A stretch of DNA of 64,000 nucleotides from Streptomyces griseomycini (GTDB lineage Bacteria > Actinomycetota > Actinomycetes > Streptomycetales > Streptomycetaceae), in the NCBI RefSeq assembly GCF_014203535.1, contig NZ_JACHJI010000009.1:289921-353920 (forward strand), in the 5' to 3' direction. The notes under the pieces were generated by a model, which saw only the letters and a list, made by a program, of their open reading frames with translations, had not been told where the DNA came from and ran no database searches. Shown piece after piece: positions 42,901-50,839 of this stretch. Position 1 is the first letter of the stretch, and the number at the start of each line of letters is the position of its first letter. Position numbers and translations under genes: made by a program.

Positions 42901-43649
42901 AGCTGAAGCGGCGCGCCGAGCTGCTCGGCCGGTCCGACTTCGCGGAGTGGCACACCGGGCGCGAGCTGTCGGACCGGATGGTCGCCCAGCGCACGGCCGC
43001 ACGGCGCGGCGCGGCGGGCACCGGCACCGGCACCGGCACCGGCGACGAGCACGACGGGGACCTGGAGCCCCCGCCCAGTTCGACGCTGCGGCTGCGGCCG
43101 GGAGCGGCCCGCCGCCAGGCGGAGGCCGCGCCGCCGCTGCCCCGGCTGGTGGTCGTCGTGGACGACCTGGACGCGCTGGTCTCCCCCGCGCTCGGTGCGC
43201 CGGGGCGGCCCGCCGCCGGATCGGTGATGCGGGCGCTGGAGGCCGTGGCGCGGGACGGGGAGCGGCTGGGCGTGCACCTGGTCGCGGCCACCGGCCCGTG
43301 CGCCCGTACGGAGCAGACCGAGCCGGTGCGGCGGGCGACGGTGCGGGTCGCGCTCGACGCGCCCGCGCCCCCCGGCCCGGACGCACCGGCACCGGGGCGC
43401 GGCCGGCTGACCCGTCCGGACGGCCGGACGACCGCGCTCCAGGGCGGGCGGGTGACCGGCCGCATCCCGCGGACGGCGACCCTGCGCCCCACGGTCGTGC
43501 CGCTGGAGTGGCACCGCATGGGCGACCCCCCGGCCCGCCGCCAGGTGCGGGAGCTGGGCAACGGCCCGACCGACCTCGCCCTCCTCGCCAGCGCGCTGGA
43601 GCGGGCCGCCCGCCAGGTCTCGGCGGCCGAGGTGCCGTCGCTCCTGTGA
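39957..43649 (+). CDS. FHA-domain FtsK/SpoIIIE (EccC-like) ATPase
   Basis: 1230 residues. About 1-100 form a ubiquitin-like lead-in. 106-180 form an FHA phosphothreonine-binding domain (IRIGRSADADVPL, VSRLHCAV, LGSTNGTTLDG). 185-500 form a disordered Gly/Pro/Thr linker containing an exact internal repeat. 500-880 form a degenerate ATPase-like module. A final FtsK/EccC-type domain has Walker A GPPGSGRTELL near residue 905, with Arg in place of Lys, and Walker B LVVVVDDLDAL near 1064. The C-terminal part resembles the T7SS motor EccC, but no WXG100, EccB or EccD gene is nearby. The divergent PkaA/PkaB kinases suggest that phosphorylation is read by the FHA domain. Start ATG 39957. Confidence 0.85.
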   Translation: MQIRLTVVDPLGPSSPARDRAASRDVLVTAPAGTALAAVASALASAASGGDGASGSSGAPVLYAGDRRLDAQRCTLGEPPLIDGAVLAVGAPGEPEPHPELDDAPTRLHVVAGPDAGGVHLLHGGEIRIGRSADADVPLDDPDVSRLHCAVTVGPDGRVSVADLGSTNGTTLDGRRVGSRPVRFAPGALLRIGESALRLTPSAGPAARAETTPDGEGHVRVPAPRHGRADGADAPVRGAAPSAPTHHAHGAGGAPQVPGQGGAPGIEGRGADPDPGGHAVHTAVRGDAPRLPKGRRVSQPPSPDGRAHPGRSVPNPRPGEPGAAGERPSVTEPGATGGGTPGGGAPGRRPGGATGPTSGHLTGDAPAAVRGGTPDGASGLLTGPTTGPATGRMPGGAHVDPRDEAPGATPGQVAGGPTTGPATGRMSGAVPVTAARPATRKGTPVRGTDLPPAPGGRRRGGLTAWARRLAGGRQEQAADARDAYGEGAAGAAPGPGAAAPALPETWPDPATLLLTALGPGPRLWERGPDHPEVLAVRLGTADRAAPDGSGLLPAVPVTSGLREVGALGLAGPRERLAGLARAVLAQLAALHSPDLLEIVLIAADRSRPLEERTAEWSWLGWLPHVRPGHGQDCRLLLAHDHEQATARAEELLRRLEDHDHATGAAPALPPAGRAAAAARRPSWARGGDGGTDGTDGFAGPYTVVVVDGDPGGAELRAAVARLAVEGPRAGIHLVCLAETAAASPASPVTETYEAACAVAPGFRECGAVALLSGDVATALRLVRVARTGSGAPSGPVGHGTVATVDAVSPAWAERFARALAPLRTDGTAGRRHARVSAPLPPSARLLDELGLARATPASLMARWADAADDTQALGGRVTAVLGAGPRGPVTADLVADGPHLLVEGPPGSGRTELLRAVVASLAAAERPDRLGVVLVDGRGGPATDDGPGEGLRVCTDVPHVTTHLTANDPVRMREFAQSLSAELKRRAELLGRSDFAEWHTGRELSDRMVAQRTAARRGAAGTGTGTGTGDEHDGDLEPPPSSTLRLRPGAARRQAEAAPPLPRLVVVVDDLDALVSPALGAPGRPAAGSVMRALEAVARDGERLGVHLVAATGPCARTEQTEPVRRATVRVALDAPAPPGPDAPAPGRGRLTRPDGRTTALQGGRVTGRIPRTATLRPTVVPLEWHRMGDPPARRQVRELGNGPTDLALLASALERAARQVSAAEVPSLL
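41102..41234 (+). repeat. 34-bp exact direct repeat in the linker of the FHA-ATPase gene
   Basis: The same 34 bases occur at 41102-41135 and 41201-41234, a 99-bp spacing (33 codons), so the reading frame is kept. Each encodes GPTTGPATGRM. It marks a repeat-driven expansion of the disordered linker. Confidence 0.85.
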
Positions 43650-43686
43650 CCTGCTCCCCGGTCCGGGGTGCGCTCGACCACCCGGC

Positions 43687-43713
43687 GGTGGCGGCCCGCC
43701 AAGGGCCGCCACC
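43687..43713 (+). terminator. Terminator of the FHA-ATPase gene
   Basis: A perfect 11-bp stem (43687-43697 with 43703-43713) and a 5-nt loop, 37 nt after the stop. Confidence 0.8.
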
Positions 43714-43776
43714 TCCTGGCGGGGCGGGGTGGCCGGTTCCCCGGAGGCGTCCCCCGGCCTCCGTCCGGGGCGGGGG

Positions 43777-44064
43777 TCACCCGCCGGCGGCCCGGCCGGT
43801 GGCGGCGACCACCTCCCGGGCGATGTCCACGACCGTTCCGCCGTCGGCGGCCACGCGCACGGCGTCAGCCGGCGTCCGCTCCTCCGGGAGCCGGGCCGTG
43901 CGGAGGCCCTTCCGCACCTCCCGCTCCAGCTCCGACCCGCGCCCACGGCCCGCCGGTCGCTCGGCGACGGTGACGTCGGCGGCGGTGAGCAGGACCCGGA
44001 CGGTCCGCGGATCCGCCCCCATGGCGCGCTCGAGCACGGCCGTCTCCTCGGGCAGCGCACTCAC
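43777..44064 (-). CDS. Hypothetical protein, possibly a remnant
   Basis: 95 residues, not recognised. Charged and helical in appearance (PEETAVLERAMGADPRTVRVL, LEREVRKGLRTARLPEER). GTG at 44064 without a clear ribosome site. Upstream on the same strand the frame stays open to 44394, but with composition unlike protein. It could be the 3' piece of a decayed gene. No partner or family is suggested. Confidence 0.35.
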   Translation of the reverse strand: MSALPEETAVLERAMGADPRTVRVLLTAADVTVAERPAGRGRGSELEREVRKGLRTARLPEERTPADAVRVAADGGTVVDIAREVVAATGRAAGG

Positions 44065-44575
44065 GGTGTGCGTGCGGACGGGGCGCCGGCGGCCGAGCCG
44101 GCGCAGTTCGCCCACACCGTCGTGAGGTTGCGCCCGGTGATCGCCGAGCGGCCGGGGCCCCCTCCGGCGCCGGATGCGCCTGTCCCGGGACGTCGCCCTC
44201 GATGACCGCGCGGGGAACCGCAGCGGCACGCGACCGCGCCGAAACCTCCCAGGCCGGCGTCGGCTTTCCGACGCCGGCGCGCCCCCGACGAACAGTGCCT
44301 CCGCACGGTCCATGGCGGCGGGCCGGCTCGCAGCCGCCCCGTGCGACCGGAAGAACCGCAGGATCGAGGTCTGCGGCCGGTGTGCCGGACGCACGCCGGG
44401 CCCTCCGCGGGAGTCCCGGCGACACCCGCACCCGCAATGTGACGCGTCGTCACGAAGTGATCACAATCCCCTACTTGACACGGGACGCGCTCTTGCCGCC
44501 CTCGCCCTCCGGGCGTAGACCAGAGCGCACGGGACAGCGCTCGACGTTCGACGAGGTACGAAGAACGGGGCAGTG
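44065..44575. other. Spacer upstream of the second sugar importer
   Basis: About 510 nt with several open frames on the minus strand but none with convincing protein character or start. On the plus strand TTGACA at 44475 is a -35-like element for the importer operon; a matching -10 is not clear. The last 40 nt lead into the ribosome site. Confidence 0.4.
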
Positions 44576-45988
44576 ATGCGCAGGACGAGCAGGATCATCC
44601 GGATACGCAGGTCGCCCGACGACCACGTGACGACTCCCCTCACCCGCAGGACCGCCGCGGTGCTCGCCGCGGGTGTCCTCGCGGTCTCGCTCACCGCCTG
44701 CGGGGGTGGCGACGACGACAGCGGCGACGACGACAAGGGCGGTGGCACCGAGGAGACCCGCACCACCGTCACCCTCCCCAAGCTGGACGGCGCGCGCCTC
44801 CAGGTGGCCGCCGTGTGGACCGGCGCCGAGCAGGCCAACTTCAAGAAGGTCCTCGCGGAGTTCGAGAAGCGCACCGGCGCCAAGGTCACCTTCGTCCCCG
44901 CCCAGGACCCCATCATCAACTTCCTCGGCTCGAAGATCGCGGGCGGTGCCCCGCCGGACGTGGCGCTGCTGCCGCAGCCCGGCGCCATCAAGCAGGCCGT
45001 GGACAAGAAGTGGGCCAAGCCGCTGGGCGCCGAGGCCCGGGCGGAGCTCGCCGAGAACTACTCGCAGGGCTGGCAGGACATCGGCAAGGTCGACGGCGAG
45101 CAGTACGGCGTCTACTACAAGGCCGCCAACAAGTCGCTGATCTGGTACAACACCCAGGTCTTCGAGAACGCCGGCGCGAGCGAGCCGAAGACCTGGGACG
45201 AGCTGCTCACCACCGCGCAGACGGTGTACGACTCGGGCGTCACCCCGTTCTCGGTCGGCGGCGCCGAGGGCTGGACGCTGACCGACTGGTTCGAGAACGT
45301 CTACCTCTCCCAGGCCGGTCCGGAGAAGTACGACCAGCTGGCCGGACACGAGATCAAGTGGACCGACCCCTCGGTCAAGGAGGCGCTGACCACGCTGGCG
45401 GAGATCTGGGGCAAGAAGGACTACGTCGCGGGCGGCGCGAACGGCGCACTGCAGACGGGATTCCCGGAGTCCGTGACGCAGACCTTCACCGGCGGTGACC
45501 AGCCCAAGGCGGCCATGGTCTACGAGGGCGACTTCGTGCAGGTCAACATCGGCGAGACCGAGGCGGAGGTCGGCACGGACGCGAAGGTGTTCCCGTTCCC
45601 GGCGGTCGGCGACACGGCGCCCGTGGTGTCCGGCGGTGACGCGGCCGTGATCCTGAAGGACTCCGAGGCGGCGCAGGCGCTGGTGACCTTCCTCGCCTCC
45701 CCGGACGCGGCGATCGTCCACGCGAAGCTGGGCGGTTACCTGTCGCCGAACAAGAACGTGCCGGACTCGGCGTACCCGAACGCGGTGCAGCAGAAGATGG
45801 CCAAGGCGCTCGTCGACGCCGGCGACGACTTCCGCTTCGACATGTCCGACCAGGCCCCGCAGGCCTTCGGCGGCACGCCCGGCAAGGGCGAGTGGAAGGC
45901 GCTGCAGGACTTCCTGAAGAACCCGCGGGACGTCGCGGGGACCCAGGAGCGGCTGGAGGCCGACGCGGCCGCGGCGTACGGGAACTGA
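44576..45988 (+). CDS. Sugar-binding lipoprotein of a second ABC importer
   Basis: 470 residues, family 1 extracellular solute-binding protein. The lipobox LTAC places the lipid-anchored Cys at residue 42; a long basic n-region precedes it, and an internal GTG at 44627 would give a more usual signal length. A Gly/Asp linker follows, then the binding fold with ligand-pocket-like segments (GEQYGVYYKAANKSLIWYN, TPFSVGGAEGWTLTDWF). The substrate is unknown, probably an alpha- or beta-glucoside type oligosaccharide. First gene of a three-gene operon without an ATPase gene. Confidence 0.9.
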   Translation: MRRTSRIIRIRRSPDDHVTTPLTRRTAAVLAAGVLAVSLTACGGGDDDSGDDDKGGGTEETRTTVTLPKLDGARLQVAAVWTGAEQANFKKVLAEFEKRTGAKVTFVPAQDPIINFLGSKIAGGAPPDVALLPQPGAIKQAVDKKWAKPLGAEARAELAENYSQGWQDIGKVDGEQYGVYYKAANKSLIWYNTQVFENAGASEPKTWDELLTTAQTVYDSGVTPFSVGGAEGWTLTDWFENVYLSQAGPEKYDQLAGHEIKWTDPSVKEALTTLAEIWGKKDYVAGGANGALQTGFPESVTQTFTGGDQPKAAMVYEGDFVQVNIGETEAEVGTDAKVFPFPAVGDTAPVVSGGDAAVILKDSEAAQALVTFLASPDAAIVHAKLGGYLSPNKNVPDSAYPNAVQQKMAKALVDAGDDFRFDMSDQAPQAFGGTPGKGEWKALQDFLKNPRDVAGTQERLEADAAAAYGN

Positions 45989-45995
45989 TCCGGCC

Positions 45996-47345
45996 ATGGC
46001 GTCGGACACGGCGGCGGGGGCGTCGAAGACGGCCCCTGCCGCTCCCAGGTCGCGCAAGAGCGTCACCGGCACCCGCACCACCGTGGCGGCGCTGTTCCTG
46101 CTGCCCGCGCTCGTCCTGCTCGGTGCGCTCGTGGTCTACCCGATCGGGTACTCCGTCATCCGCAGTTTCTACGACCAGTCCGGCGACGGCTTCGCCGGAC
46201 TCGACAACTACCGCGCCCTGTTCACCGACGACGGCATCCGCACCGCGCTGAAGAACAACGTCGTCTGGGTGGTGTTCGCGCCGACGGTCGCGACCGCGCT
46301 CGGTCTGGTCTTCGCGGTGCTCACCGAACGGGTGCGCTGGGGCACGGCGTTCAAGCTGGTCGTCTTCATGCCGATGGCGATCTCGATGCTGGCGGCGGGC
46401 ATCATCTTCCGGCTGGTGTACGACCAGGACCCGGACAAGGGCGTGGCGAACGCGGTGTGGGTGGGGGTGCACGACACCTTCGCCCAGTCCTCGGCGTTCC
46501 CGAAGGCGCACCCGGGCCGCGAGTCGCCGCTGGAGCCGGCCGGCGGGGGCGCCTTCGTCACCAAGGGGACGGTGAGCGCCGGTGACACGGTCACGCTGCC
46601 GCTGGTCGGTGTCGCCCCGGACGTGATGCCGGACGACGCGAAGCCGGCGGCGCCGCCCGAGCCGGAGGCGGACCGCATCACCGGCACCACCTGGCAGGAC
46701 TTCACCCGCGGCAAGGGCGTCGGCACGCTGAACGGCGTCGACGCGTCCGAGCTGGGCTACGCCGGGATGAGGATCGAGGCCGTCAAGGACGGCGAGGTGG
46801 TGGAGACGGCCACGGCGGGAGCCGACGGCACGTTCTCCTTCTCGGCGAAGGCCGACGGCGCCCAACTGCGGCTGCCCGGGAGCAACTTCAAGGAGCCGTA
46901 CAACGGCCTGGACTGGCTGGGCCCGTCGCTGGTCACGCCCGCCGTCATCGGCTCGTACGTCTGGATGTGGGCGGGCTTCGCGATGGTGCTGATCGCGGCC
47001 GGGCTCGCGGGCATGCCCCGGGAACTGCTGGAGGCCGCCCGGGTGGACGGCGCGAACGAGTGGCAGGTGTTCCGGCGGATCACGGTGCCCCTGCTGGCAC
47101 CGGTCCTCGCGGTCGTCACGGTCACCCTGATGATCAACGTGCTGAAGGTGTTCGACCTGGTCTTCATCATCGCCCCGGGCTCCTCCCAGGACGACGCGAA
47201 CGTCCTCGCGCTGGAGCTGTACCGCAAGGGCTTCGCGGCCGACCAGCCGGGCATCGCCAGCGCCATCGCGGTGTTCCTGCTGCTCCTGGTCATCCCGGTG
47301 ATGTGGTTCAACGTCCGTCGGCTGAGGCGGGAGGTCAGGCGATGA
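45996..47345 (+). CDS. Sugar ABC permease (MalF type) with a large extracytoplasmic insertion
   Basis: 449 residues, about 130 more than a typical CUT1 permease. The first membrane helices and the loop at 20-145 are ordinary (LFLLPALVLLGALVVYPIGYSV). Residues about 150-305 then form a soluble beta-rich insertion (GTVSAGDTVTLPLVGVAPD; GMRIEAVKDGEVVETATAGADG; FSFSAKADGAQLRLPG) before membrane segments resume at GPSLVTPAVIGSYVWMW. The EAA coupling loop ELLEAARVDGANEWQVFRRI is intact. The insertion lies where E. coli MalF carries its periplasmic P2 domain, but the sequence is different. ATG at 45996, 7 nt after the lipoprotein gene stop. Confidence 0.9.
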   Translation: MASDTAAGASKTAPAAPRSRKSVTGTRTTVAALFLLPALVLLGALVVYPIGYSVIRSFYDQSGDGFAGLDNYRALFTDDGIRTALKNNVVWVVFAPTVATALGLVFAVLTERVRWGTAFKLVVFMPMAISMLAAGIIFRLVYDQDPDKGVANAVWVGVHDTFAQSSAFPKAHPGRESPLEPAGGGAFVTKGTVSAGDTVTLPLVGVAPDVMPDDAKPAAPPEPEADRITGTTWQDFTRGKGVGTLNGVDASELGYAGMRIEAVKDGEVVETATAGADGTFSFSAKADGAQLRLPGSNFKEPYNGLDWLGPSLVTPAVIGSYVWMWAGFAMVLIAAGLAGMPRELLEAARVDGANEWQVFRRITVPLLAPVLAVVTVTLMINVLKVFDLVFIIAPGSSQDDANVLALELYRKGFAADQPGIASAIAVFLLLLVIPVMWFNVRRLRREVRR

Positions 47346-48256
47346 GCACGGACGCCGGCAGCGTCACCGGGGCGGCCCCGCCGCCCGCCCCCGCCGCCGA
47401 GGACGGGCGGTCGCTGGGCTCCAGGATCGTCGAGTGGGTCAACGGCGGCCTGGTGCGCGTGTTCCTGGTCGTCGTGGGCCTGTTCTGGCTGGTGCCGACG
47501 ATCGGCCTGTTCCTGGCCAGTCTGCGCGCTCCTCAGGACATGGCCGCCGACGGCTGGTGGAAGGTGTTCACCGAGCCCTCGCAGCTCACCTTCGGCGCCT
47601 ACGAGACGCTCCTGGAGAACGACGACATCACGGGCTCCCTGCTGAACACGGCGTACATCACCGTCCCGTCGACCGTCCTGGTGGTGGTGATCGGCTCGCT
47701 GGCCGGTTACGCCTTCGCCTGGATGGAGTTCCCCGGCCGGGACTGGTGGTTCCTCGCCGTGGTGGGGCTGCTGGTGGTGCCGGTGCAGGTGGCGCTGATC
47801 CCGATCGCCGAACTCTTCGGCGGCATCGGCATCTTCGGCTCCCTGACCGGTGTGGTCCTCTTCCACGTCGGCTTCGGCCTGCCGTTCGCGGTGTTCCTGC
47901 TGCGGAACTTCTTCGCGGAGATCCCCAGGGAACTGCTGGAGGCGGCCCGGCTGGACGGCGCCGGTGAACTGCGGCTCTTCGTGCGGGTCGTGATGCCGCT
48001 CGCCGGGCCGGCGATCGCCGCGCTCGGCATCTTCCAGTTCCTGTGGGTGTGGAACGACCTGCTGGTCGCGCTGATCTTCTCGGACGCCGAGAGCCAGCCG
48101 ATCACGGTCGCCCTGCAGACGCAGGTACGGCAGTTCGGCAACAACATCGACGTGCTGGCGCCGGGCGCGTTCATCTCGATGGTGATCCCGCTGGTCGTCT
48201 TCTTCGCGTTCCAGCGGCAGTTCGTCTCCGGCGTGATGGCGGGCGCGGTGAAGTAG
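47342..48256 (+). CDS. Sugar ABC permease (MalG type)
   Basis: 304 residues, with six predicted membrane segments and the EAA loop ELLEAARLDGAGELRLFVRVV. ATG at 47342 overlaps the upstream stop by 4 bases (ATGA). It completes the importer with the MalF-type partner. As in the first importer, no ATPase follows; a shared MsiK-type ATPase elsewhere is expected. A terminator lies 22 nt downstream. Confidence 0.93.
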   Translation: MSTDAGSVTGAAPPPAPAAEDGRSLGSRIVEWVNGGLVRVFLVVVGLFWLVPTIGLFLASLRAPQDMAADGWWKVFTEPSQLTFGAYETLLENDDITGSLLNTAYITVPSTVLVVVIGSLAGYAFAWMEFPGRDWWFLAVVGLLVVPVQVALIPIAELFGGIGIFGSLTGVVLFHVGFGLPFAVFLLRNFFAEIPRELLEAARLDGAGELRLFVRVVMPLAGPAIAALGIFQFLWVWNDLLVALIFSDAESQPITVALQTQVRQFGNNIDVLAPGAFISMVIPLVVFFAFQRQFVSGVMAGAVK

Positions 48257-48277
48257 CCCGCACCGGCGAGGCGCCGG

Positions 48278-48309
48278 GAAGGGGCGGACCGGCACGGGTC
48301 CGCCCCTTC
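48278..48309 (+). terminator. Terminator of the second sugar importer operon
   Basis: A perfect 13-bp stem (48278-48290 with 48297-48309) and a 6-nt loop, ending in CCCCTTC. Confidence 0.88.
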
Positions 48310-48396
48310 GTGTGACCGGGTTCCCCCGGATGCCGCAGGCGGCGTAACCAAGTCGGCCCAGCGGACGTTGCCGGGCCGATGCGCCCGCACCGACCG

Positions 48397-50679
48397 ATGG
48401 ATGCCCCCTTGCCCAGGTTCAGTGTCATTGTCCCCGCGTACCAGGTTCAGGCGTACCTGCACGAGTGCCTGGAATCGGTGCTGTCCCAGTCGTACGACGA
48501 TCTCGAGCTGATCGCCGTCGACGACGGCTCGCCGGACGCGTGCGGCGCGGTGATCGACGAGTTCGCCGCCCGCGACCCGCGCGTGCGGGCCGTGCACCTG
48601 CCGGAGAACACGGGCCTCGGCCGGGCCCGCAACACCGGGATGGAGCGGGCGACGGGCGACTACCTGGTGTTCCTGGACGGCGACGACACCCTCACCCCCG
48701 ACGCGCTGCTCGCGATCGCCGACCGGCTGAAGGAGACCGGCGACCCGGACGTCCTGGTCTACGACTACGCGCGCACGTACTGGTCGGGCGAGGCCGTGCG
48801 CAACCGTGCCGCCGCCGAGCTCACCGAGCGGGGCCCGGCGCCGTTCCGGCTGGCGGACCGGCCGGGGCTGCTGAACCTGCTGATGGTGGCCTGGAACAAG
48901 GCGTACCGGCGGGAGTTCGTGGAGCACGCGGGCTTCTCCTTCCCGCCCGGCTACTACGAGGACACCCCGTGGACGTACCCGGTCCTGATGGCGGCGGAGT
49001 CGGTCGCGACCCTGGACCGGGTGTGCGTGCACTACCGGCAGCGGCGGGACGGCGGCATCCTGCGCACCACCAGCGAGCGGCACTTCGACGTCTTCGACCA
49101 GTACGACCGGGTGTTCGCGTACCTCGACGAGCACCCCGGGCTGGCGCACTGGCGGCCGGTGCTGTTCCGCCGCATGGTCGACCACCTCGTGACGGTGTAC
49201 GCGCGGCGGGACCGGCTGCCGCGCGGGACGCGCGCCGCCTTCCTGCGCCGGGCCCGTGCCCACTACCGGCGCCACCGTGCTCCCGGCGCGTCCGTCCCCG
49301 CGCGCGCCCGGGTCCACCACACGCTGGTCCGGTTCGGCCTGCACCGCACCTACCGGGTCCTCCGGCTGGCGTCGGCCCTGCACCGCCGGGCGGCCGGGGC
49401 GGCCGGGGGGCTCCTGCGCGCCCTGCGCTCCGCCGCCCTGCTCCTGCACTACCGCGTCCAGCGGCTGCTCCCGCTGCGCGCCGACCGCGCCGTCTTCACC
49501 GCCCGCGCGGACGGCGGCCACGGCGGCGGCCCGGGCGCCCTGGAGGCCGCGTTCCGCGCCGTGGCCCCGCACATCCGCACCGCCTGGGTGACGCGTCCCG
49601 AGCACCCCGGGCACCCCCACGCCGTCCCGCCGGGCCCCCGCACGGCCGCCTACTGGACCGCGCTCGCCCGCTCGACGTACCTGGTGAGCGACACCGGCTT
49701 CGACCCCCGCCTGGTCAAGCGCAAGGGCCAGGTCCTCGTCCGGACGCAGCCCGGCACCCCTCTCGGGCACACGGGCCTGGACCTCCTGGGGCGTCCCGCG
49801 GCGGCCCGGGACACCGACTTCGCACGGCTCCTGGAGGACGTCGACCGGTGGGACTACGTGGTCTCCGCCAACCTCCACTCCACCCTGACCTGGGAGCGGG
49901 CGTACCCCGGCCGCTACACCACCCTGGAGTACGGCCAGCCGCGCACCGACCCGCTCCACACGGCGACCGCGGCCGACGTGGCCGGCGCGCGGGAGGCGCT
50001 CGGCATCCCCGAGGGCGCGGTGGCGATCCTGTACGCGCCGGTCCACCGCGACCACCACCGCGCCCAGCGCACCCGGCGCCCCCTGCTCGACCTGGAGCGC
50101 GTCGTGCGCCGCCTGGGCCCGCGGTTCGTCGTCCTGGCCCGCACCCGGCACCCGCTCGGCGCACCGCTCGCGAACGCCTCGGGCCGGGTCGTGGACGTCA
50201 CCGGGCACCCGAGCGTGGCGTCCCTGTGCCTGGCCTCGGACGTCCTGGTCACCGACTGCTCCCCGCTGGTGTTCGACTACGCGGGCCTGGACCGGCCGAT
50301 CGTCCTGTGCGCCGACGCCCGGGAGGCGTACGAGGCGGCGCGCGGCGCCTACGTCGACCTGCGGGCGTTCCCGCCGGGCGCGGTGGTGGACGGCGAGGAC
50401 GAGCTGATCGACGTCTTCGCCACCGGCCACTGGCGCGGCGCCCACTCCGCCCGGCGGCGCGCGGCGTTCCGCGCCCGTTTCTGCCCGTACGACGACGGCC
50501 GCGTCGCCGAGCGGGTCGTCCGCCGGGTCGTGTTCGGGGAGACCTGCCTCCCCCCGGTCGTGCCCCTGCACGAGCGCCGTCCGGCGCCGTCGGCCGCCGC
50601 CGCGTTCGAGGGACCGCCGCCGCTCGCGACCGTGCCGCAGCAGTCCGGCGGCCCGTCGGCCGTCACCGACCGCGTCTGA
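48397..50679 (+). CDS. GT2 glycosyltransferase fused to a TagF-like domain, copy 1 (degenerate acceptor domain)
   Basis: 760 residues. The N-terminal GT2 domain (about 5-230) is canonical: PRFSVIVPAY, VDDGSPDA, and the metal-binding DGDDTL. The C-terminal CDP-glycerol glycerophosphotransferase-like (GT-B) domain lies at about 370-720. Here the usual HGTP is QPGTP (P452 in place of His), PRND is PRTD, and TDYSS is TDCSP. A His in the later LARTRH segment (H585) may be the second catalytic His, but it is offset by about three residues. This domain is probably inactive or altered. Several starts are possible (ATG 48379, ATG 48397, TTG 48409), none with a good ribosome site. First of three tandem relatives. 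Confidence 0.85.
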   Translation: MDAPLPRFSVIVPAYQVQAYLHECLESVLSQSYDDLELIAVDDGSPDACGAVIDEFAARDPRVRAVHLPENTGLGRARNTGMERATGDYLVFLDGDDTLTPDALLAIADRLKETGDPDVLVYDYARTYWSGEAVRNRAAAELTERGPAPFRLADRPGLLNLLMVAWNKAYRREFVEHAGFSFPPGYYEDTPWTYPVLMAAESVATLDRVCVHYRQRRDGGILRTTSERHFDVFDQYDRVFAYLDEHPGLAHWRPVLFRRMVDHLVTVYARRDRLPRGTRAAFLRRARAHYRRHRAPGASVPARARVHHTLVRFGLHRTYRVLRLASALHRRAAGAAGGLLRALRSAALLLHYRVQRLLPLRADRAVFTARADGGHGGGPGALEAAFRAVAPHIRTAWVTRPEHPGHPHAVPPGPRTAAYWTALARSTYLVSDTGFDPRLVKRKGQVLVRTQPGTPLGHTGLDLLGRPAAARDTDFARLLEDVDRWDYVVSANLHSTLTWERAYPGRYTTLEYGQPRTDPLHTATAADVAGAREALGIPEGAVAILYAPVHRDHHRAQRTRRPLLDLERVVRRLGPRFVVLARTRHPLGAPLANASGRVVDVTGHPSVASLCLASDVLVTDCSPLVFDYAGLDRPIVLCADAREAYEAARGAYVDLRAFPPGAVVDGEDELIDVFATGHWRGAHSARRRAAFRARFCPYDDGRVAERVVRRVVFGETCLPPVVPLHERRPAPSAAAAFEGPPPLATVPQQSGGPSAVTDRV

Positions 50680-50839
50680 CCGCCGTTCCCCCTCGGGAGT
50701 GCCCATGTCCCCCGGCTCGTCGCGGCCCACTCCGACCCGACCGCCCGCCCGGCGGCCGACGGGGCGGCCCGGACGGCGCCCCGCCCGCTGAGGCGGCGGG
50801 CGCCACGAGAACCCACGTCCAAGACACGGAAAGAGCAGC

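Noticed and set aside
39957..43649. A complete type VII secretion locus around the EccC-like ATPase
   Set aside because: No WXG100, EccB, EccD, EccE or mycosin genes lie in the neighbouring sequence; only the single FHA-ATPase gene is present.
44065..44453. Minus-strand protein in the spacer before the second importer
   Set aside because: Composition is Arg/Gly/Pro-biased in every frame, no ribosome site or domain is evident, and the frames are broken.
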